Below are positions 36,877 to 46,843 of a stretch of DNA of 64,000 nucleotides, piece after piece. Positions within the stretch are counted from its first letter, which is position 1; the number at the start of each line of letters is the position of its first letter. Source of the stretch: Bradyrhizobium sp. JYMT SZCCT0180. Lineage in GTDB: Bacteria > Pseudomonadota > Alphaproteobacteria > Rhizobiales > Xanthobacteraceae. The stretch lies in the NCBI RefSeq assembly GCF_018130165.1, contig NZ_JAFCLZ010000025.1, positions 60,276 to 124,275 of the forward strand, read 5' to 3'. The translations under genes and the position numbers were made by a program. The notes beneath the pieces were generated by a model that did not search any database, had not been told where the DNA came from, and saw only the letters and a program-made list of their open reading frames with translations.

Positions 36877-38667
36877 TCACGCTTCCCGGTACCAGTTTGC
36901 AAGCTGCCACAGGTCGTTGTCCCAACCGCTGAAATGCGCAGTCACGCCGCCCTTTACCGCTGAGACCCTCGACCGGGCGGCGATCGGCTGGATGTAATTG
37001 TCGCCGACCACCATGTCGTTGAGCTTGATGTACATTGCCGCCCGCTTCACCGCATCGAGCTCCTGCTCGGCCTGCTTGTAAAGCTCGTCGTACTCCTTGT
37101 TTTGCCAGCGGCAGATGTTGCGGCCCTGCCACTTGTTCTCCTTGTTCGCAATCTGCCACGACACGTACTGGTTCATGAACAGCTGCGGATCGGGTTGCGG
37201 CATGGTGGTGTTGTACATTTGCGCGTCGCAATAGAAGTGCGGGTAGGTGTCCGGGTTGGCGGTGTCGGAGGAGAAGAACACCGATGCCACCACCGACTTC
37301 AGCTCGACGTCGATGCCGGCCTTCTGGCAGGCCTGCTTGATAATGGCCTGCGTCTTCTGCCGCGGGGCGTTGATCGAGGTCTGGTAGACGAACTTCAACG
37401 CCTTGCCGTCCTTGGCGCGAATGCCGTCGGCGCCCTTCTTCCAGCCGGCGGCCTCCAGGATCGCGTTGGCTTTCTCGATGTTGAATTCGAATTTGGTGTT
37501 TTTCGACCGGAAGCGTTCCGGATTGTTGAGGAAGTTCGCGGTGGCGGTACCGGTCCGGCCGTAGATGAACTTCTCGATCGAGGTGCGATCGATCAGGAGG
37601 CCGATGGCCTGGCGCACCGCCGGGTCGCTGAACAGCGGATGTTTGGTCTTGACGCTGGCGCGCTCGCCGTCCACCTCGGTCCATGGATCGGTCGCGTTGA
37701 GCTGGATGAACTCGACGTTGCCGCTCGGCGTAATGGTCACTTTGCCTTTGCCCGCAGCCTCGAGCCTGAGCAGGATCTCGTCTTCCACCTGCATGTTCCA
37801 GGCGTAATCATATTCGCCGGTCTGCAGCACCGCGCGCGCGGCCGACACTGCATCGCCGCCGCCCTTGACTTCCAGCGTATCGAACTGCGGTCGATTGGGG
37901 ACGTGGTAGTCGGGATTGCGCTTGGCCAGCACCATGTCGCCCGGCTTGAAATCGACGAACATGTAGGCGCCGGTGCCCACGGGTTTCAGGTTGGCCGGCG
38001 CTTCGCGCGACTTGCTGCCGATATAATCCGCAAACACGTGTTTTGGGAGGATCGGGCCGTAATTGCCGACAAAGGCATCGGCCCAGTACGGCGTCGGCTT
38101 GGCGAACACGACGCGAACGGTGAAGTCGTCGATCTTTTCGACCTTGACGTCCTTGTAGCTCGCGATCGAGACCGCGGCGGTCTCCGGGTTTCGCGCGTAT
38201 TCCCAGGTGAAGACCACGTCGTCAGCCGTGAACGGCTTTCCGTCATGCCATTTGACGCCGCGCTTCAACTTCCACACCACCGAGCGGCCGTCTTCGGCGA
38301 GCCCGTCGTTCTCCTTGCTCGGAATCTCGGCGGCGAGCGCGGGTACCAGATTGCCCTCGGCGTCCCATCCCGCCAGCGGCTCGTAAAAGATTCGGGAGCC
38401 TTCCTGATCCTTGGTTCCGATGGCGAAATGCGGGTTAAGCAGGGTCACCGCTTGCCAATAGAGCAGCTTCAGAAGCCCGCCGCCGCCGGCCTTGGTCGGC
38501 TTGTAGGGGAACGTAGTCTGGGCCATCGCCACCCCGGATTGGGCCAGCATCATGCCGGCCATCGGCGCGGTCAGGCCGACGGCGATCATCTGCTGGACAA
38601 AGGACCGCCGCGACAAGCGTCCGGTCTTGACGTCTGCAATGAGATCTCGAAGTTCCCGTTCTTGCAT
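36877..38667 (-). CDS. Peptide/solute ABC importer binding protein, Tat-type signal
   Basis: Periplasmic solute-binding protein of 596 residues, SBP family 5 (DppA/OppA-like). The N-terminus carries a twin-arginine signal (GRLSRRSFVQQMIAVGL ending VAMAQ). The family core shows as ANAILEAAGWKKG and KRNPDYH. It is longer than most DppA proteins, as in the group that binds larger oligopeptides or opine- and sugar-like ligands. The frame is open upstream to 38745; the ATG at 38667 is chosen because it sets the signal peptide properly. First gene of the operon. Confidence 0.9.
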   Translation of the reverse strand: MQERELRDLIADVKTGRLSRRSFVQQMIAVGLTAPMAGMMLAQSGVAMAQTTFPYKPTKAGGGGLLKLLYWQAVTLLNPHFAIGTKDQEGSRIFYEPLAGWDAEGNLVPALAAEIPSKENDGLAEDGRSVVWKLKRGVKWHDGKPFTADDVVFTWEYARNPETAAVSIASYKDVKVEKIDDFTVRVVFAKPTPYWADAFVGNYGPILPKHVFADYIGSKSREAPANLKPVGTGAYMFVDFKPGDMVLAKRNPDYHVPNRPQFDTLEVKGGGDAVSAARAVLQTGEYDYAWNMQVEDEILLRLEAAGKGKVTITPSGNVEFIQLNATDPWTEVDGERASVKTKHPLFSDPAVRQAIGLLIDRTSIEKFIYGRTGTATANFLNNPERFRSKNTKFEFNIEKANAILEAAGWKKGADGIRAKDGKALKFVYQTSINAPRQKTQAIIKQACQKAGIDVELKSVVASVFFSSDTANPDTYPHFYCDAQMYNTTMPQPDPQLFMNQYVSWQIANKENKWQGRNICRWQNKEYDELYKQAEQELDAVKRAAMYIKLNDMVVGDNYIQPIAARSRVSAVKGGVTAHFSGWDNDLWQLANWYREA

Positions 38668-38934
38668 CGGATTGACTCCTCGGCTGGTGCTGAATGCCTG
38701 ACTTGCGCCCCCTGGCGCCCCCGCCGCCGCGGGGGCTGGACCCAAATGATTGGATCGCCAAGGAAATGGATCAGGTTAGTACCAGACTGTCAAAGCAGGA
38801 ACTGGGCCACGCTTCGCCAAAACCGTCTTGACCAAAAGTCCGGCTTGACCCGGCTGATCAGGCGAACGGCTACGCCAAACGACCGGCTATCCGCCGCAGC
38901 CGCGCATGTTCGTTGGGAAAAGCGGCGTCAGCGA

Positions 38935-39879
38935 CTAATTGCGGTGGTGCACCATGACGGGATCAAGCCCGGCGACAACCGCAGGCGCCTGCGACGAAAT
39001 GCTCGCGACGGGCGCCGGGGTGCGATAGCGCGGCAGATGATCCTCGAGCGAGTAGAACACGCACAGCGCCAGGCTCGACCAGACCGCCAGGCTGAAATAG
39101 AGCGACATCCAGGCGATCTCTTCCTTCCACTCGGCAATGTCGTGCGTCACGATCCAGCGCGTGCGCACGTCGCGCAGACCCTCGAGCGGGTGCAGCAGCG
39201 TATTGCCGTCGGCGACATCGGCCCGCCACCGGTTCAGATACATCGGGACGTCGACGGTCATCAGGAACGCCAGATAGAACGCGATCCCGACGATCGTGAC
39301 GACCAGGATCGCGCGCACCGCGCCGTCGAACTCCGGCAGCAGGCGGCAGAGGCCGACGCCGATGATGAAGAAGACGACGGCCCAGATCGAATTCTCGATC
39401 GCGTTGTTTAGATATTTGGTGGTCAGCACCGCGTGCCATGAGTAGCACTCGGCGATCACGATCAGCGGCACGATCGCCCAGGCGGCGTTCACGGTGGTGT
39501 CCGCGCCTGTCACGGTGCCGAGCTGGTGCAAGATAACAGCCCATTGCGCCGCGAAGGCGATCTCGGCCACGGTCGCGACCGAGCGGCCGACGAACACGCT
39601 CGACAGCCAGGTGTCGAACAGGCAGATCCGCTGCACGTCGGCGCGCGGCAGGATCGAGCGGAAGGCGCAGCCGAACACATAGGCGGCGCTGAGCGCGAGC
39701 ATCAGCTCGACGCCGGACGCGCTGGCTGGACTTCCAATCGGCTGTCCGTGGAGCTGGCGGTACAGCACGAACCAAACCGCGATATTGGCGCCGCTGACCA
39801 ACGTCAGCATGCCCCACCACCGGATCACCGGGTTAGACCAGGCCAGGGAGGCTGGTTGCGCGCGCCATTCCAAGCTCAT
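38935..39879 (-). CDS. Unrecognised multi-pass membrane protein
   Basis: Protein of 314 residues, not recognised. At least six hydrophobic segments are visible: about 22-41, 60-74, 100-118, 132-150, 166-180 and 186-210, with another near 265-283. Loops contain FRSILPRADVQRICLFDTW and a C-terminal DIAEWKEEIAWMSLYFSLAV segment, and the protein ends in a short Pro/Ala-rich cytoplasmic or periplasmic tail. The DIAEWKEEIAW loop looks conserved, as charged residues are rare elsewhere. No catalytic motif is evident. It is monocistronic. Confidence 0.7.
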   Translation of the reverse strand: MSLEWRAQPASLAWSNPVIRWWGMLTLVSGANIAVWFVLYRQLHGQPIGSPASASGVELMLALSAAYVFGCAFRSILPRADVQRICLFDTWLSSVFVGRSVATVAEIAFAAQWAVILHQLGTVTGADTTVNAAWAIVPLIVIAECYSWHAVLTTKYLNNAIENSIWAVVFFIIGVGLCRLLPEFDGAVRAILVVTIVGIAFYLAFLMTVDVPMYLNRWRADVADGNTLLHPLEGLRDVRTRWIVTHDIAEWKEEIAWMSLYFSLAVWSSLALCVFYSLEDHLPRYRTPAPVASISSQAPAVVAGLDPVMVHHRN

Positions 39880-40142
39880 TCACCGCTCCGCATTTAATCG
39901 AACTGACATCTGATTGTTTTACTTCTGTCATGAATCGCAGCGAATCACGACAAAAATATGCGTGCGTCAGGAGTCTTGCGGGGTGATGCAGAGCGCGTCG
40001 GCGCTCTGCGCTTGAAGAATCGGTCTTGCCGGCGCCGATGGACGCCGCTGTCATAAAACTGTCATCAAATATTTAGGCCGCGATCGAATTCATCGTCGCG
40101 AAAATTCGTCAGCCGGCAGTTGCGTTCGAAAGGAACAGCTGC

Positions 40143-41981
40143 TCATTCTGGCAAGCCCGCGAGCCGCAGTCCTTGGGCATACTTTTCGACAAATTCCGGC
40201 TTCTGGTAGGGGCCGAGGTAGGACGCCACACGCGACATGCGAAACTCCGGATCGATGGCGTGCAATCGCGCACACATTTTCACAGCGGTGTCTGTCATGT
40301 TGGCAAAAGCGGCGCTCGCGGCGAAGATGCGAAGCCCTGGATGCGATTCCGAATTCTCCCGAAGAATTTTTTCAGCCCAGGCCATCGACTCGTCGTACTT
40401 GTCGAGAAAGAAAAGGGCATGCGCCATGGCGTTCTGCATGGATACATGATGACGGCCGTGCAGTGGGTCGTGCCGCATGGCCCGGGTCAGATGCTCCACC
40501 GCCACGGCCGGATTTCCTGACCACACATTGAGCCATCCGCTGATTCCCCAGGCATGCGCCAGATTGGGATTCATTGATAAAGCCCGATCAACGAGTGATT
40601 GCGCATGAGGAAGGTCGCGCAGAACGTAAGCGATGGCCCAGCCCGCGCTACTGAGAGCGGCCGCATCGTCCTGGCCAATACGCAAAACGATTCGGGCCAG
40701 GCGGGCGACTTCGGCGTTCTCCTCGTCGGGACTCGACACTAGCCCGGCGCCCTTCCGGTAGGCATAGCACTGAGCAAGCAGGCCGTAGGCGGGGGCAAAC
40801 TCCGGGCCGAGCTCAATGGCCTGCCTCAGCAGCGGCATCGCCTCTTCAAGGCTCTGCTTTGATGGAAGCCGCAGATAGGGGAGGCTTCGAAGGTAGCAAT
40901 CGTAGGCGCTGAGGTTTCCAGCCGTCTTGCGCTTCGAACGGTCGATCTCGGCTTGCTCGAGACGCGGCGCAATCGCCGTGACGACTTTCTCTGTGACCTT
41001 GTCTTGCAATTCGAAGACGTCTTCGAGGGCGCCGTCGAAGCGGTCCGCCCAAAGATGCGCGCCGGTGCTGGTGTCGATAAGCTGGCCGGTGATTCTTATT
41101 CGGCTGCCGGCTTTACGCACGCTGCCTTCGAGAACGTACCTCACACCGAGCTCGCGACCCACTTGTCGTATATCGGGAGACTTTCCCTTGTAGGAAAACG
41201 ATGAGTTGCGCGCGATGACGAACAGCGACTTGAACCGCGACAGCGCAGTAATGACGTCCTCGACCATGCCGTCAGCGAAATACTCCTGCTCGGGGTCGCC
41301 GCTCATGTTCTGAAACGGGAGGACGGCGATAGATGGCTTGTCAGGAAGCGGCAAAGGATCATTGGCATTCGACGGCATCGTCGAAGCTGCTTCGGTGGTC
41401 GTTGTCGCAGATATACTCGCGCCTCGTACAGAGTATAGCCGCACGGGGCGCTCTATATTCTTCAGTGTGCGCTCGCCCAAATCATCGAATTCGAACTTGG
41501 TCTTGCCTCTAATCTGCTCAAAGGCATTTCCAGAGACGTAAACACCGCCCGGTTCGCACTCATTCTCGACACGCGCGGCAATATTGACGCCGTCGCCGAA
41601 AATGTCGTTATCGTCGATGATGATGTCGCCGACGTGAATGCCGATGCGAAACTCGATCCTGACGTCCTGTGAGACGCCAGCATTCTGGGCGGCCATGCCA
41701 CGCTGAACTTCGATCGCACAGCGCGCAGCATCGACAGCGCTGGCAAACTCCACCAGCATGCCGTCGCCGGTGGTTTTGACGATACGGCCGTGATGCGCAG
41801 TGATGGCCGGATCGAAGAGGATCTTCCGCAACGACTTCAGGTCAGCAAGCGTACGTTCTTCGTCGCGTCCCATCAAACGGCTGTAGCCGGCGACATCCGC
41901 CGCCAGCACCGCCGCCAGCCGCCGTACTACACGCTCGTCGGTCAAAAGAGCCTCGAACTTGGTAGGTTCAGCCAAATCCAT
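40143..41981 (-). CDS. Class III cyclase-TolB/FlgO-like-TPR protein
   Basis: Soluble protein of 612 residues. An N-terminal class III nucleotidyl cyclase domain (about 20-190) has metal Asp29 (LAADVAGYSRLM) and Asp73 (IVKTTGDGMLVEF) and FGDGVNIAARVE. A FlgO/TolB-N-like segment follows (about 210-340: SIAVLPFQNMSGDPEQEYFA), then TPR-like repeats to the end. This is the layout of the many rhizobial adenylate cyclases with TPR tails. It should make cyclic AMP; the signal is unknown. The ATG at 41981 is used rather than the TTG just before it. Confidence 0.87.
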   Translation of the reverse strand: MDLAEPTKFEALLTDERVVRRLAAVLAADVAGYSRLMGRDEERTLADLKSLRKILFDPAITAHHGRIVKTTGDGMLVEFASAVDAARCAIEVQRGMAAQNAGVSQDVRIEFRIGIHVGDIIIDDNDIFGDGVNIAARVENECEPGGVYVSGNAFEQIRGKTKFEFDDLGERTLKNIERPVRLYSVRGASISATTTTEAASTMPSNANDPLPLPDKPSIAVLPFQNMSGDPEQEYFADGMVEDVITALSRFKSLFVIARNSSFSYKGKSPDIRQVGRELGVRYVLEGSVRKAGSRIRITGQLIDTSTGAHLWADRFDGALEDVFELQDKVTEKVVTAIAPRLEQAEIDRSKRKTAGNLSAYDCYLRSLPYLRLPSKQSLEEAMPLLRQAIELGPEFAPAYGLLAQCYAYRKGAGLVSSPDEENAEVARLARIVLRIGQDDAAALSSAGWAIAYVLRDLPHAQSLVDRALSMNPNLAHAWGISGWLNVWSGNPAVAVEHLTRAMRHDPLHGRHHVSMQNAMAHALFFLDKYDESMAWAEKILRENSESHPGLRIFAASAAFANMTDTAVKMCARLHAIDPEFRMSRVASYLGPYQKPEFVEKYAQGLRLAGLPE

Positions 41982-42154
41982 CAAAGCATGAATGGCTACA
42001 CGGCCGCTAGGCCCAATGTCCGGGTTGGGTCAATCGCTTAACCTGTGCTTGCCGCCAGGCAGGTCCGGTGTCCGCTTTCGCCCGGAGTCAGACCTGATTT
42101 CATCTCCTGACCGGGCGGCTCATGCTGCGCGCTAGTCCGCACCCCAATTGCTTG

Positions 42155-43132
42155 CTATTCAGGCTGGATGCCGAGGTCCTGAATGACCTTGCCTGCGGAC
42201 GCATGCTCGGCATCGAGAAAGCGCTTCGCACCCGCAGGCGTCACCGCGTCACCAATGCCGACATCAAAGCCGAGGGCGGGAGCGCGCTCCTGTACCTCGG
42301 GGGACTTTAGTGCGCCCGCAATCTCGGAGCTGAGTTTCTGGATGATGTCGGTGGGCGTGCCGGCAGGCGCCATCAACATGAACCAGCCTTGCAGGTCGAC
42401 GCTCTTCAACGTTTCCGCGATCGCCGGCACGTCCGGCAACGAACCGATGCGCTTGCTGCCCGCAACGGCAACAGGTCGAAGCGTGCCCGCCGCGATGAAG
42501 GATTCTGCGATCGATGCGGCTTGTATCGTCACCTGGACCCGTCCCGTGATGCTGTCCTGCACCGCGTTCGTGGTCGTATTGTAGGGGACCAGAACAAAGC
42601 CGGTCCCGGCCTGCTTGTTGATGGATTGTGCGATCAGGCCCGAGAGGTTGCGCGGGCCGTCGACCGCCATGCTCAGCGAACCCGGTGCCGACTTTTCCAG
42701 CGCGATCAGCTCTGCGAGCGTCTTCGCCTTGACCTCGGGATTGACGAGAAGGACGTGGTTGCTGCGGGCCATCATCGCGACCGGCACAAAATCCTTCATC
42801 GGATCGTAGGGAAGCTTCTTGAACGTATAGGGGTTGGTGACCAGCGCGGCCGACGTGGCAAACAGGAAGGTGTATCCGTCGGGGGCGGCGCGGGCGACGG
42901 CCTGCGTGCCAACGAGGTTCGCAGCTCCTGGGCGGTTCTCGACGACGAACTGCTGCCCGAGCGCCCGCGAGAGTTTTTCGGCGATCAGGCGGCACAGCAC
43001 ATCCGGGCTGTTGCCCGCCGCCTGCGGCACCACGACCGACACCGGCCTTTGCGGCCATGATTGCGCGTACACAGGGACCGAGAGGCAAAGCGCAATGCCG
43101 GTCAACAGCACGCGGCGGGATAGTTTTGGCAT
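42155..43132 (-). CDS. TTT-family periplasmic binding protein (Bug/TctC)
   Basis: Periplasmic protein of 325 residues of the Bug/TctC family. A signal peptide (about 1-23, ending VYAQSWP) is followed by RPVSVVVPQAAGNSPDVLCR, QQFVVENRPGAANLVGTQAV and ARAAPDGYTFLF, the family hallmarks. The ligand is usually a carboxylate, here probably the substrate or an intermediate of the linked catabolic operon. No TctAB membrane genes adjoin it; the nearest set is at 48694-50682. Confidence 0.92.
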   Translation of the reverse strand: MPKLSRRVLLTGIALCLSVPVYAQSWPQRPVSVVVPQAAGNSPDVLCRLIAEKLSRALGQQFVVENRPGAANLVGTQAVARAAPDGYTFLFATSAALVTNPYTFKKLPYDPMKDFVPVAMMARSNHVLLVNPEVKAKTLAELIALEKSAPGSLSMAVDGPRNLSGLIAQSINKQAGTGFVLVPYNTTTNAVQDSITGRVQVTIQAASIAESFIAAGTLRPVAVAGSKRIGSLPDVPAIAETLKSVDLQGWFMLMAPAGTPTDIIQKLSSEIAGALKSPEVQERAPALGFDVGIGDAVTPAGAKRFLDAEHASAGKVIQDLGIQPE

Positions 43133-43198
43133 GGTGATCCTCCCTGAAATATTCGCCTGCGATTTCTGATCGCTTGAGGCGGCGTTCTCTCGGACAAA

Positions 43199-44047
43199 TC
43201 AAATTTCGTCGGCGACGCCATTGCGCAGCACGCCAAGGCGATCGATTTCGACCTCGACGGTATCGCCCGGCTTCAGCCAGAGCGGCGGGGTTCGCTTGGC
43301 GCCAACACCGCCGGGCGTCCCCGTTACGATCACATCGCCCGGTTCGAGGCGCGTAAAGGACGAGCAGTATTCGATCTGACGCGGGATATCGAAAATCATC
43401 TGATCGATCGTCGCGTCCTGGACGATCTGACCGTTGACGCGCGTCTGCAGCCGCAGCGGCGCAACGTCGCCGAGTTCGTCCGGCGTCATCATCCAGGGAC
43501 CGAAAGCGCCGGTCTCCGGAAAGTTCTTGCCGGGCGTGAACTGATGCGTGTGGCGTTGAAAATCGCGCACGCTGCCTTCGTTGTAGCAGGCATAGCCGGC
43601 GATGTGGTTCCACGCGTCAGAACGCGCGATATGGCGTCCGGGCTTTCCGATGATGATCGCGAGTTCGCCTTCGAAGTCCAGATCGTGTGAGAGCTTTGGC
43701 CGGATGATGTTGGCGAGGTGCCCGGTCTGGCTGTTGGCGAAGCGGCCGAACACGGTGGGGTTCTCGACTTCGGCACGTCCGGTTTCCTTGCGGTGCATCT
43801 CGTAGTTCAGGCCGATGCAGAGAATCTTGTCGGGATTTGGAATGACCGGCAGCCAAATGATCTCGGCCGTGGGGGTGCGCTTTGCCGTGCGGATGGTGTC
43901 GCGCACAGCCGGCAATGCGTCGGCGGCGATCGCCGATTTGAGATCGGGATAGCGATCCCCAAGCAGCGCGCCGACGTCAATCGCTTCCTCGCCCTCGATC
44001 ACGCCCCAGGTGCGGCTGTTGCCGATTTTGAAACTGGCTAATTTCAT
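43199..44047 (-). CDS. Fumarylacetoacetate hydrolase family protein
   Basis: Protein of 282 residues of the FAH superfamily, which cleaves or isomerises ring-fission products such as fumarylpyruvate, acylpyruvates or hydroxy-oxo-dienoates. The core shows as ILCIGLNYEMHRKETGR, metal-site DLDFEGELAIIIGKPG, and LEPGDVIVTGTPGGVGAKR. The frame is open upstream to 44245; the ATG at 44047 (MKLASFKIG) is the usual start for this family. Third gene in the operon after the dioxygenase-like and monooxygenase genes. Confidence 0.92.
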   Translation of the reverse strand: MKLASFKIGNSRTWGVIEGEEAIDVGALLGDRYPDLKSAIAADALPAVRDTIRTAKRTPTAEIIWLPVIPNPDKILCIGLNYEMHRKETGRAEVENPTVFGRFANSQTGHLANIIRPKLSHDLDFEGELAIIIGKPGRHIARSDAWNHIAGYACYNEGSVRDFQRHTHQFTPGKNFPETGAFGPWMMTPDELGDVAPLRLQTRVNGQIVQDATIDQMIFDIPRQIEYCSSFTRLEPGDVIVTGTPGGVGAKRTPPLWLKPGDTVEVEIDRLGVLRNGVADEI

Positions 44048-44105
44048 TGTGATGTCCTCGCTTTTGGAACCGCGTAACGGTGTGAGTGTTTGAACCCCGA
44101 TGAAA

Positions 44106-45692
44106 TCATTGAAGCCGCGTCGCAAGCTCTGACAGCATCCTGCCGAGCTCACCTTCGTCGTTCGCGACACCGAAGACGTAATGGTCCGGCCGGACGATCG
44201 CGGCGCGGCAGCCGTGGCGGTCGAACCAGGCGGCGAGAACGCCATCTTCTTCAGCGAATGCGTCGTGCCCGGTCTGATCCGCCGCGTCAGCAGGACGGAT
44301 TCGGATCAGGCGCATGCCGAGCCCGGTCAGATGCGCCCGCAGATCAGCGGTCAGGTCCGGCGCGTAGCGCTGGTCCAGCACGAGCCGCCATCCGGTCCCT
44401 GCGGCAACATCGAGCAGGCGCCGCCCTTCTGCCGTTCTGATCCAGGGCTGCGGAAACAGCGTGCCGTGCGCCGGATGCAGCGGGAACGCCAGCAGGCCTT
44501 TCTGAAGCGGCGGGACGATCTCCTGGCGGGTGAAGGTGCGGGGAACACCGCCGCCTTCGGCAAGAATGCGGATATCGCGCGCTGCGGCCGCGACGGGATC
44601 GCGCTCGCAAATCACGTGCCCGATCGCCTTGATCCGGGTGGTGAGTTGGCGAACATGCTCACTTCGCTCCTCGCCATAGGTGTCGAGCAGCGCGGCGCCG
44701 GATTGTCCTTTCAGGACGCGATCGAGCTTCCAGACCAGATTTCCGACATCGCGAATGCCCTGGCACATGCCCTGGCCGATGAAGGGGGGCTGCTGATGCG
44801 CGGCATCGCCGGCCAGGAATATGCGGCCCCGCCGCCACTCCTCGGCGACGAGCGCATGAAACCGGTAGCTCGCGGCACGCCACAGCGTAGCGTCATCAGG
44901 CCCGATCCATCGGCTGAGCAGCCGCCAGACTTGATCAGGCGCTTCCATCTCACGGGGATCTTCACCCGGCAGCAGCATGATCTCGAACCGGCGATGATTG
45001 CCGGGGCCGACGATGAAGGACGTCGGCCGGGACGGATCGCAGAATTGCGCCGCCGTCTCCGGCAGCTTGCCGAGTGCGGCATCGTTGACCCGGAGATCGA
45101 CGACAAGCCAGGGTTCGTCGAATACGAGGTCTTCGAAGGTGATGCCAAGCGCTTGGCGCGTTCCACTCGAGGCGCCGTCGCACGCGATCATATAGTCGGC
45201 GGTGACGACGCGTGTCGCTCCCTTGTCGTCGCGCAGCTGCAGCGTCACACGGTCCGGCGATTGATCGAAACCGGCTAGCTCTGTTCCGAGTTCGACGTCG
45301 ACACTGTCATAGGCCGCGGCGTGCGCGCGCAGCGCCGCCTCGACCGGCGGCTGCGTGAAGACCATGCTGGGGGTGTAGCCAAGCGGAAAAGGTTCGGGGA
45401 CCATATCGATCCGGCGTATCAACTGACCCTTGGCGCCAAAATGCTGGGAGGCAGGAAACGGTGCGATGAAAGGCAGCACGCGCTCCGCGGCGCCGAGGTT
45501 GTCGAGCAGGCGCAGGATCTCATGGTCGATCGCGATCGCGCGCGGCTTGTCGTAGACGTCGCGCTGGCGGTCGATCGCGAGGGTACGGATATTCCTGTCC
45601 CCGAGCAGGCTGGCCGCGATCGCGCCCGACGGGCCGTGACCGACCACGACAACGCTGTAATCGCTGCGGTGTTGCTCCGATGAAAGCGTCAC
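44106..45692 (-). CDS. FAD-dependent aromatic monooxygenase (MhpA-like)
   Basis: Flavoprotein hydroxylase of 528 residues. The N-terminal FAD motif is VVVVGHGPSGAIAAS, the middle motif is MIACDGASSGTRQALG, and the third is FLAGDAAHQQPPF. The pattern is that of 3-(3-hydroxyphenyl)propionate-type hydroxylases, which add an ortho hydroxyl before ring cleavage. A C-terminal thioredoxin-like segment is present. The start is GTG at 45692, 43 bp after the VOC gene. The substrate is inferred only as a hydroxylated aromatic acid. Confidence 0.9.
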   Translation of the reverse strand: MTLSSEQHRSDYSVVVVGHGPSGAIAASLLGDRNIRTLAIDRQRDVYDKPRAIAIDHEILRLLDNLGAAERVLPFIAPFPASQHFGAKGQLIRRIDMVPEPFPLGYTPSMVFTQPPVEAALRAHAAAYDSVDVELGTELAGFDQSPDRVTLQLRDDKGATRVVTADYMIACDGASSGTRQALGITFEDLVFDEPWLVVDLRVNDAALGKLPETAAQFCDPSRPTSFIVGPGNHRRFEIMLLPGEDPREMEAPDQVWRLLSRWIGPDDATLWRAASYRFHALVAEEWRRGRIFLAGDAAHQQPPFIGQGMCQGIRDVGNLVWKLDRVLKGQSGAALLDTYGEERSEHVRQLTTRIKAIGHVICERDPVAAAARDIRILAEGGGVPRTFTRQEIVPPLQKGLLAFPLHPAHGTLFPQPWIRTAEGRRLLDVAAGTGWRLVLDQRYAPDLTADLRAHLTGLGMRLIRIRPADAADQTGHDAFAEEDGVLAAWFDRHGCRAAIVRPDHYVFGVANDEGELGRMLSELATRLQ

Positions 45693-45735
45693 TCAGGACT
45701 CCAGTCGAGATTTTAAGACGAAGCGGATCGCGCGG

Positions 45736-46632
45736 TTAAGCATCGGCGTAGGGCACGGCCGTCTGGGCCGCCTTGACGTGATCGGCCTTGGGAGGGGCGA
45801 TGCCCCAGTGATCTGTCCTGCCCGGTGGCCAGACCCATTCCGACGGTCCGCGCACCACGTAGTTGTCGTCGACCTGCAGAACTTCGGCGGTGTATTCGAT
45901 GACGATCCCGACCGGATCGATGAAGTAAGCGAAGACGTTGTCGCCAGGGCCGTGGCGGCCGACGCCCCAGGCGATTGGAAATCCGGCGTCGATCATGCGG
46001 CCCGAGCCCCGCATCACAGCTTCCAGGTCCGGCATCATGAAGGCGACGTGATTGAGTCCGTTCACGGCGGCATCGGCGATGACGATCGCATGGTGGTCGT
46101 CATTGCAGCGGACGAACGCCATGGCTTTGGTGCGATCCGTCAGGCGAAAGCCAAGCGCGCGCTGATAGAACGAGGCCAGGCCGTCGACATCTGCGGCGTT
46201 CTGGTTGACGTGAGCCAGTCTCGTCGGCCGGTTCGAGGACGGAAGAGATGCGGCATGCTGCAGGTCTCCGTAAACGAAGCGCAGCACGCCGCCGCCGGGT
46301 GCCCGAATGGCCATGACCGTCCCACCATCGGGAGCGGGATTTTGAACGGGACCGTGCAGCAGTGTCGCGCCCTGCTGCTGTGATGCCGCAACGATCGAGT
46401 CGAACTCCGCATCGGAATCGAGTCGGAAGGTGACAGCCCTGAGCGCAGGGCGATCGCCCTGCCGCAAGGCGACCACATGATGATCGGTGCCGCTGGCCCG
46501 CAGATACGTCACGCCCTCATGGCGCGTCACGAGATCAAGCCCCCAGACGGACGTGTAGAACTGCTCCGACCGGCCGATCTCAGGCGTTTCGAGCTCGACG
46601 CTGCGCAATGCCGTGACGGGAAAATGGGTCAT
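45736..46632 (-). CDS. Two-domain VOC protein, likely extradiol ring-cleavage dioxygenase
   Basis: Protein of 298 residues with two vicinal-oxygen-chelate modules, as in type I extradiol dioxygenases. In the second module the iron-ligand set His-His-Glu is seen in LAHVNQN, LNHVAFMM and IEYTAEV. Near the C-terminus are FAYFIDPVGIVIEY and WPPGRTDHWG. It would open the ring formed by the linked monooxygenase. The ATG at 46632 is preferred; a TTG start at 46650 is also in frame. First gene of the operon, facing the GntR gene. Confidence 0.87.
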   Translation of the reverse strand: MTHFPVTALRSVELETPEIGRSEQFYTSVWGLDLVTRHEGVTYLRASGTDHHVVALRQGDRPALRAVTFRLDSDAEFDSIVAASQQQGATLLHGPVQNPAPDGGTVMAIRAPGGGVLRFVYGDLQHAASLPSSNRPTRLAHVNQNAADVDGLASFYQRALGFRLTDRTKAMAFVRCNDDHHAIVIADAAVNGLNHVAFMMPDLEAVMRGSGRMIDAGFPIAWGVGRHGPGDNVFAYFIDPVGIVIEYTAEVLQVDDNYVVRGPSEWVWPPGRTDHWGIAPPKADHVKAAQTAVPYADA

Positions 46633-46843
46633 TCCGTAGCGTGCTCCCAAATCCTGGAAACGATGAGCGTTGTCGTAAACCGCGTGGCTTTCGGTCCCGC
46701 TGGCCGTTTCCTAGGTTCTCGGAGACTCCTAACCTATAAAAAATGATCTTGGCAACAATAATTTATATATTTCTTGGAAATGCGATAGAGTGTATATAGA
46801 AAGAATCGGTCACCGGGTTGAGGACCGAAAGGAGAATTTGGGC

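Noticed and set aside
37102..39411. Long open frame antisense to the ABC binding-protein gene
   Set aside because: Composition is Arg/Gly/Asp-rich without hydrophobic or motif pattern, and the opposite strand has a clear gene.
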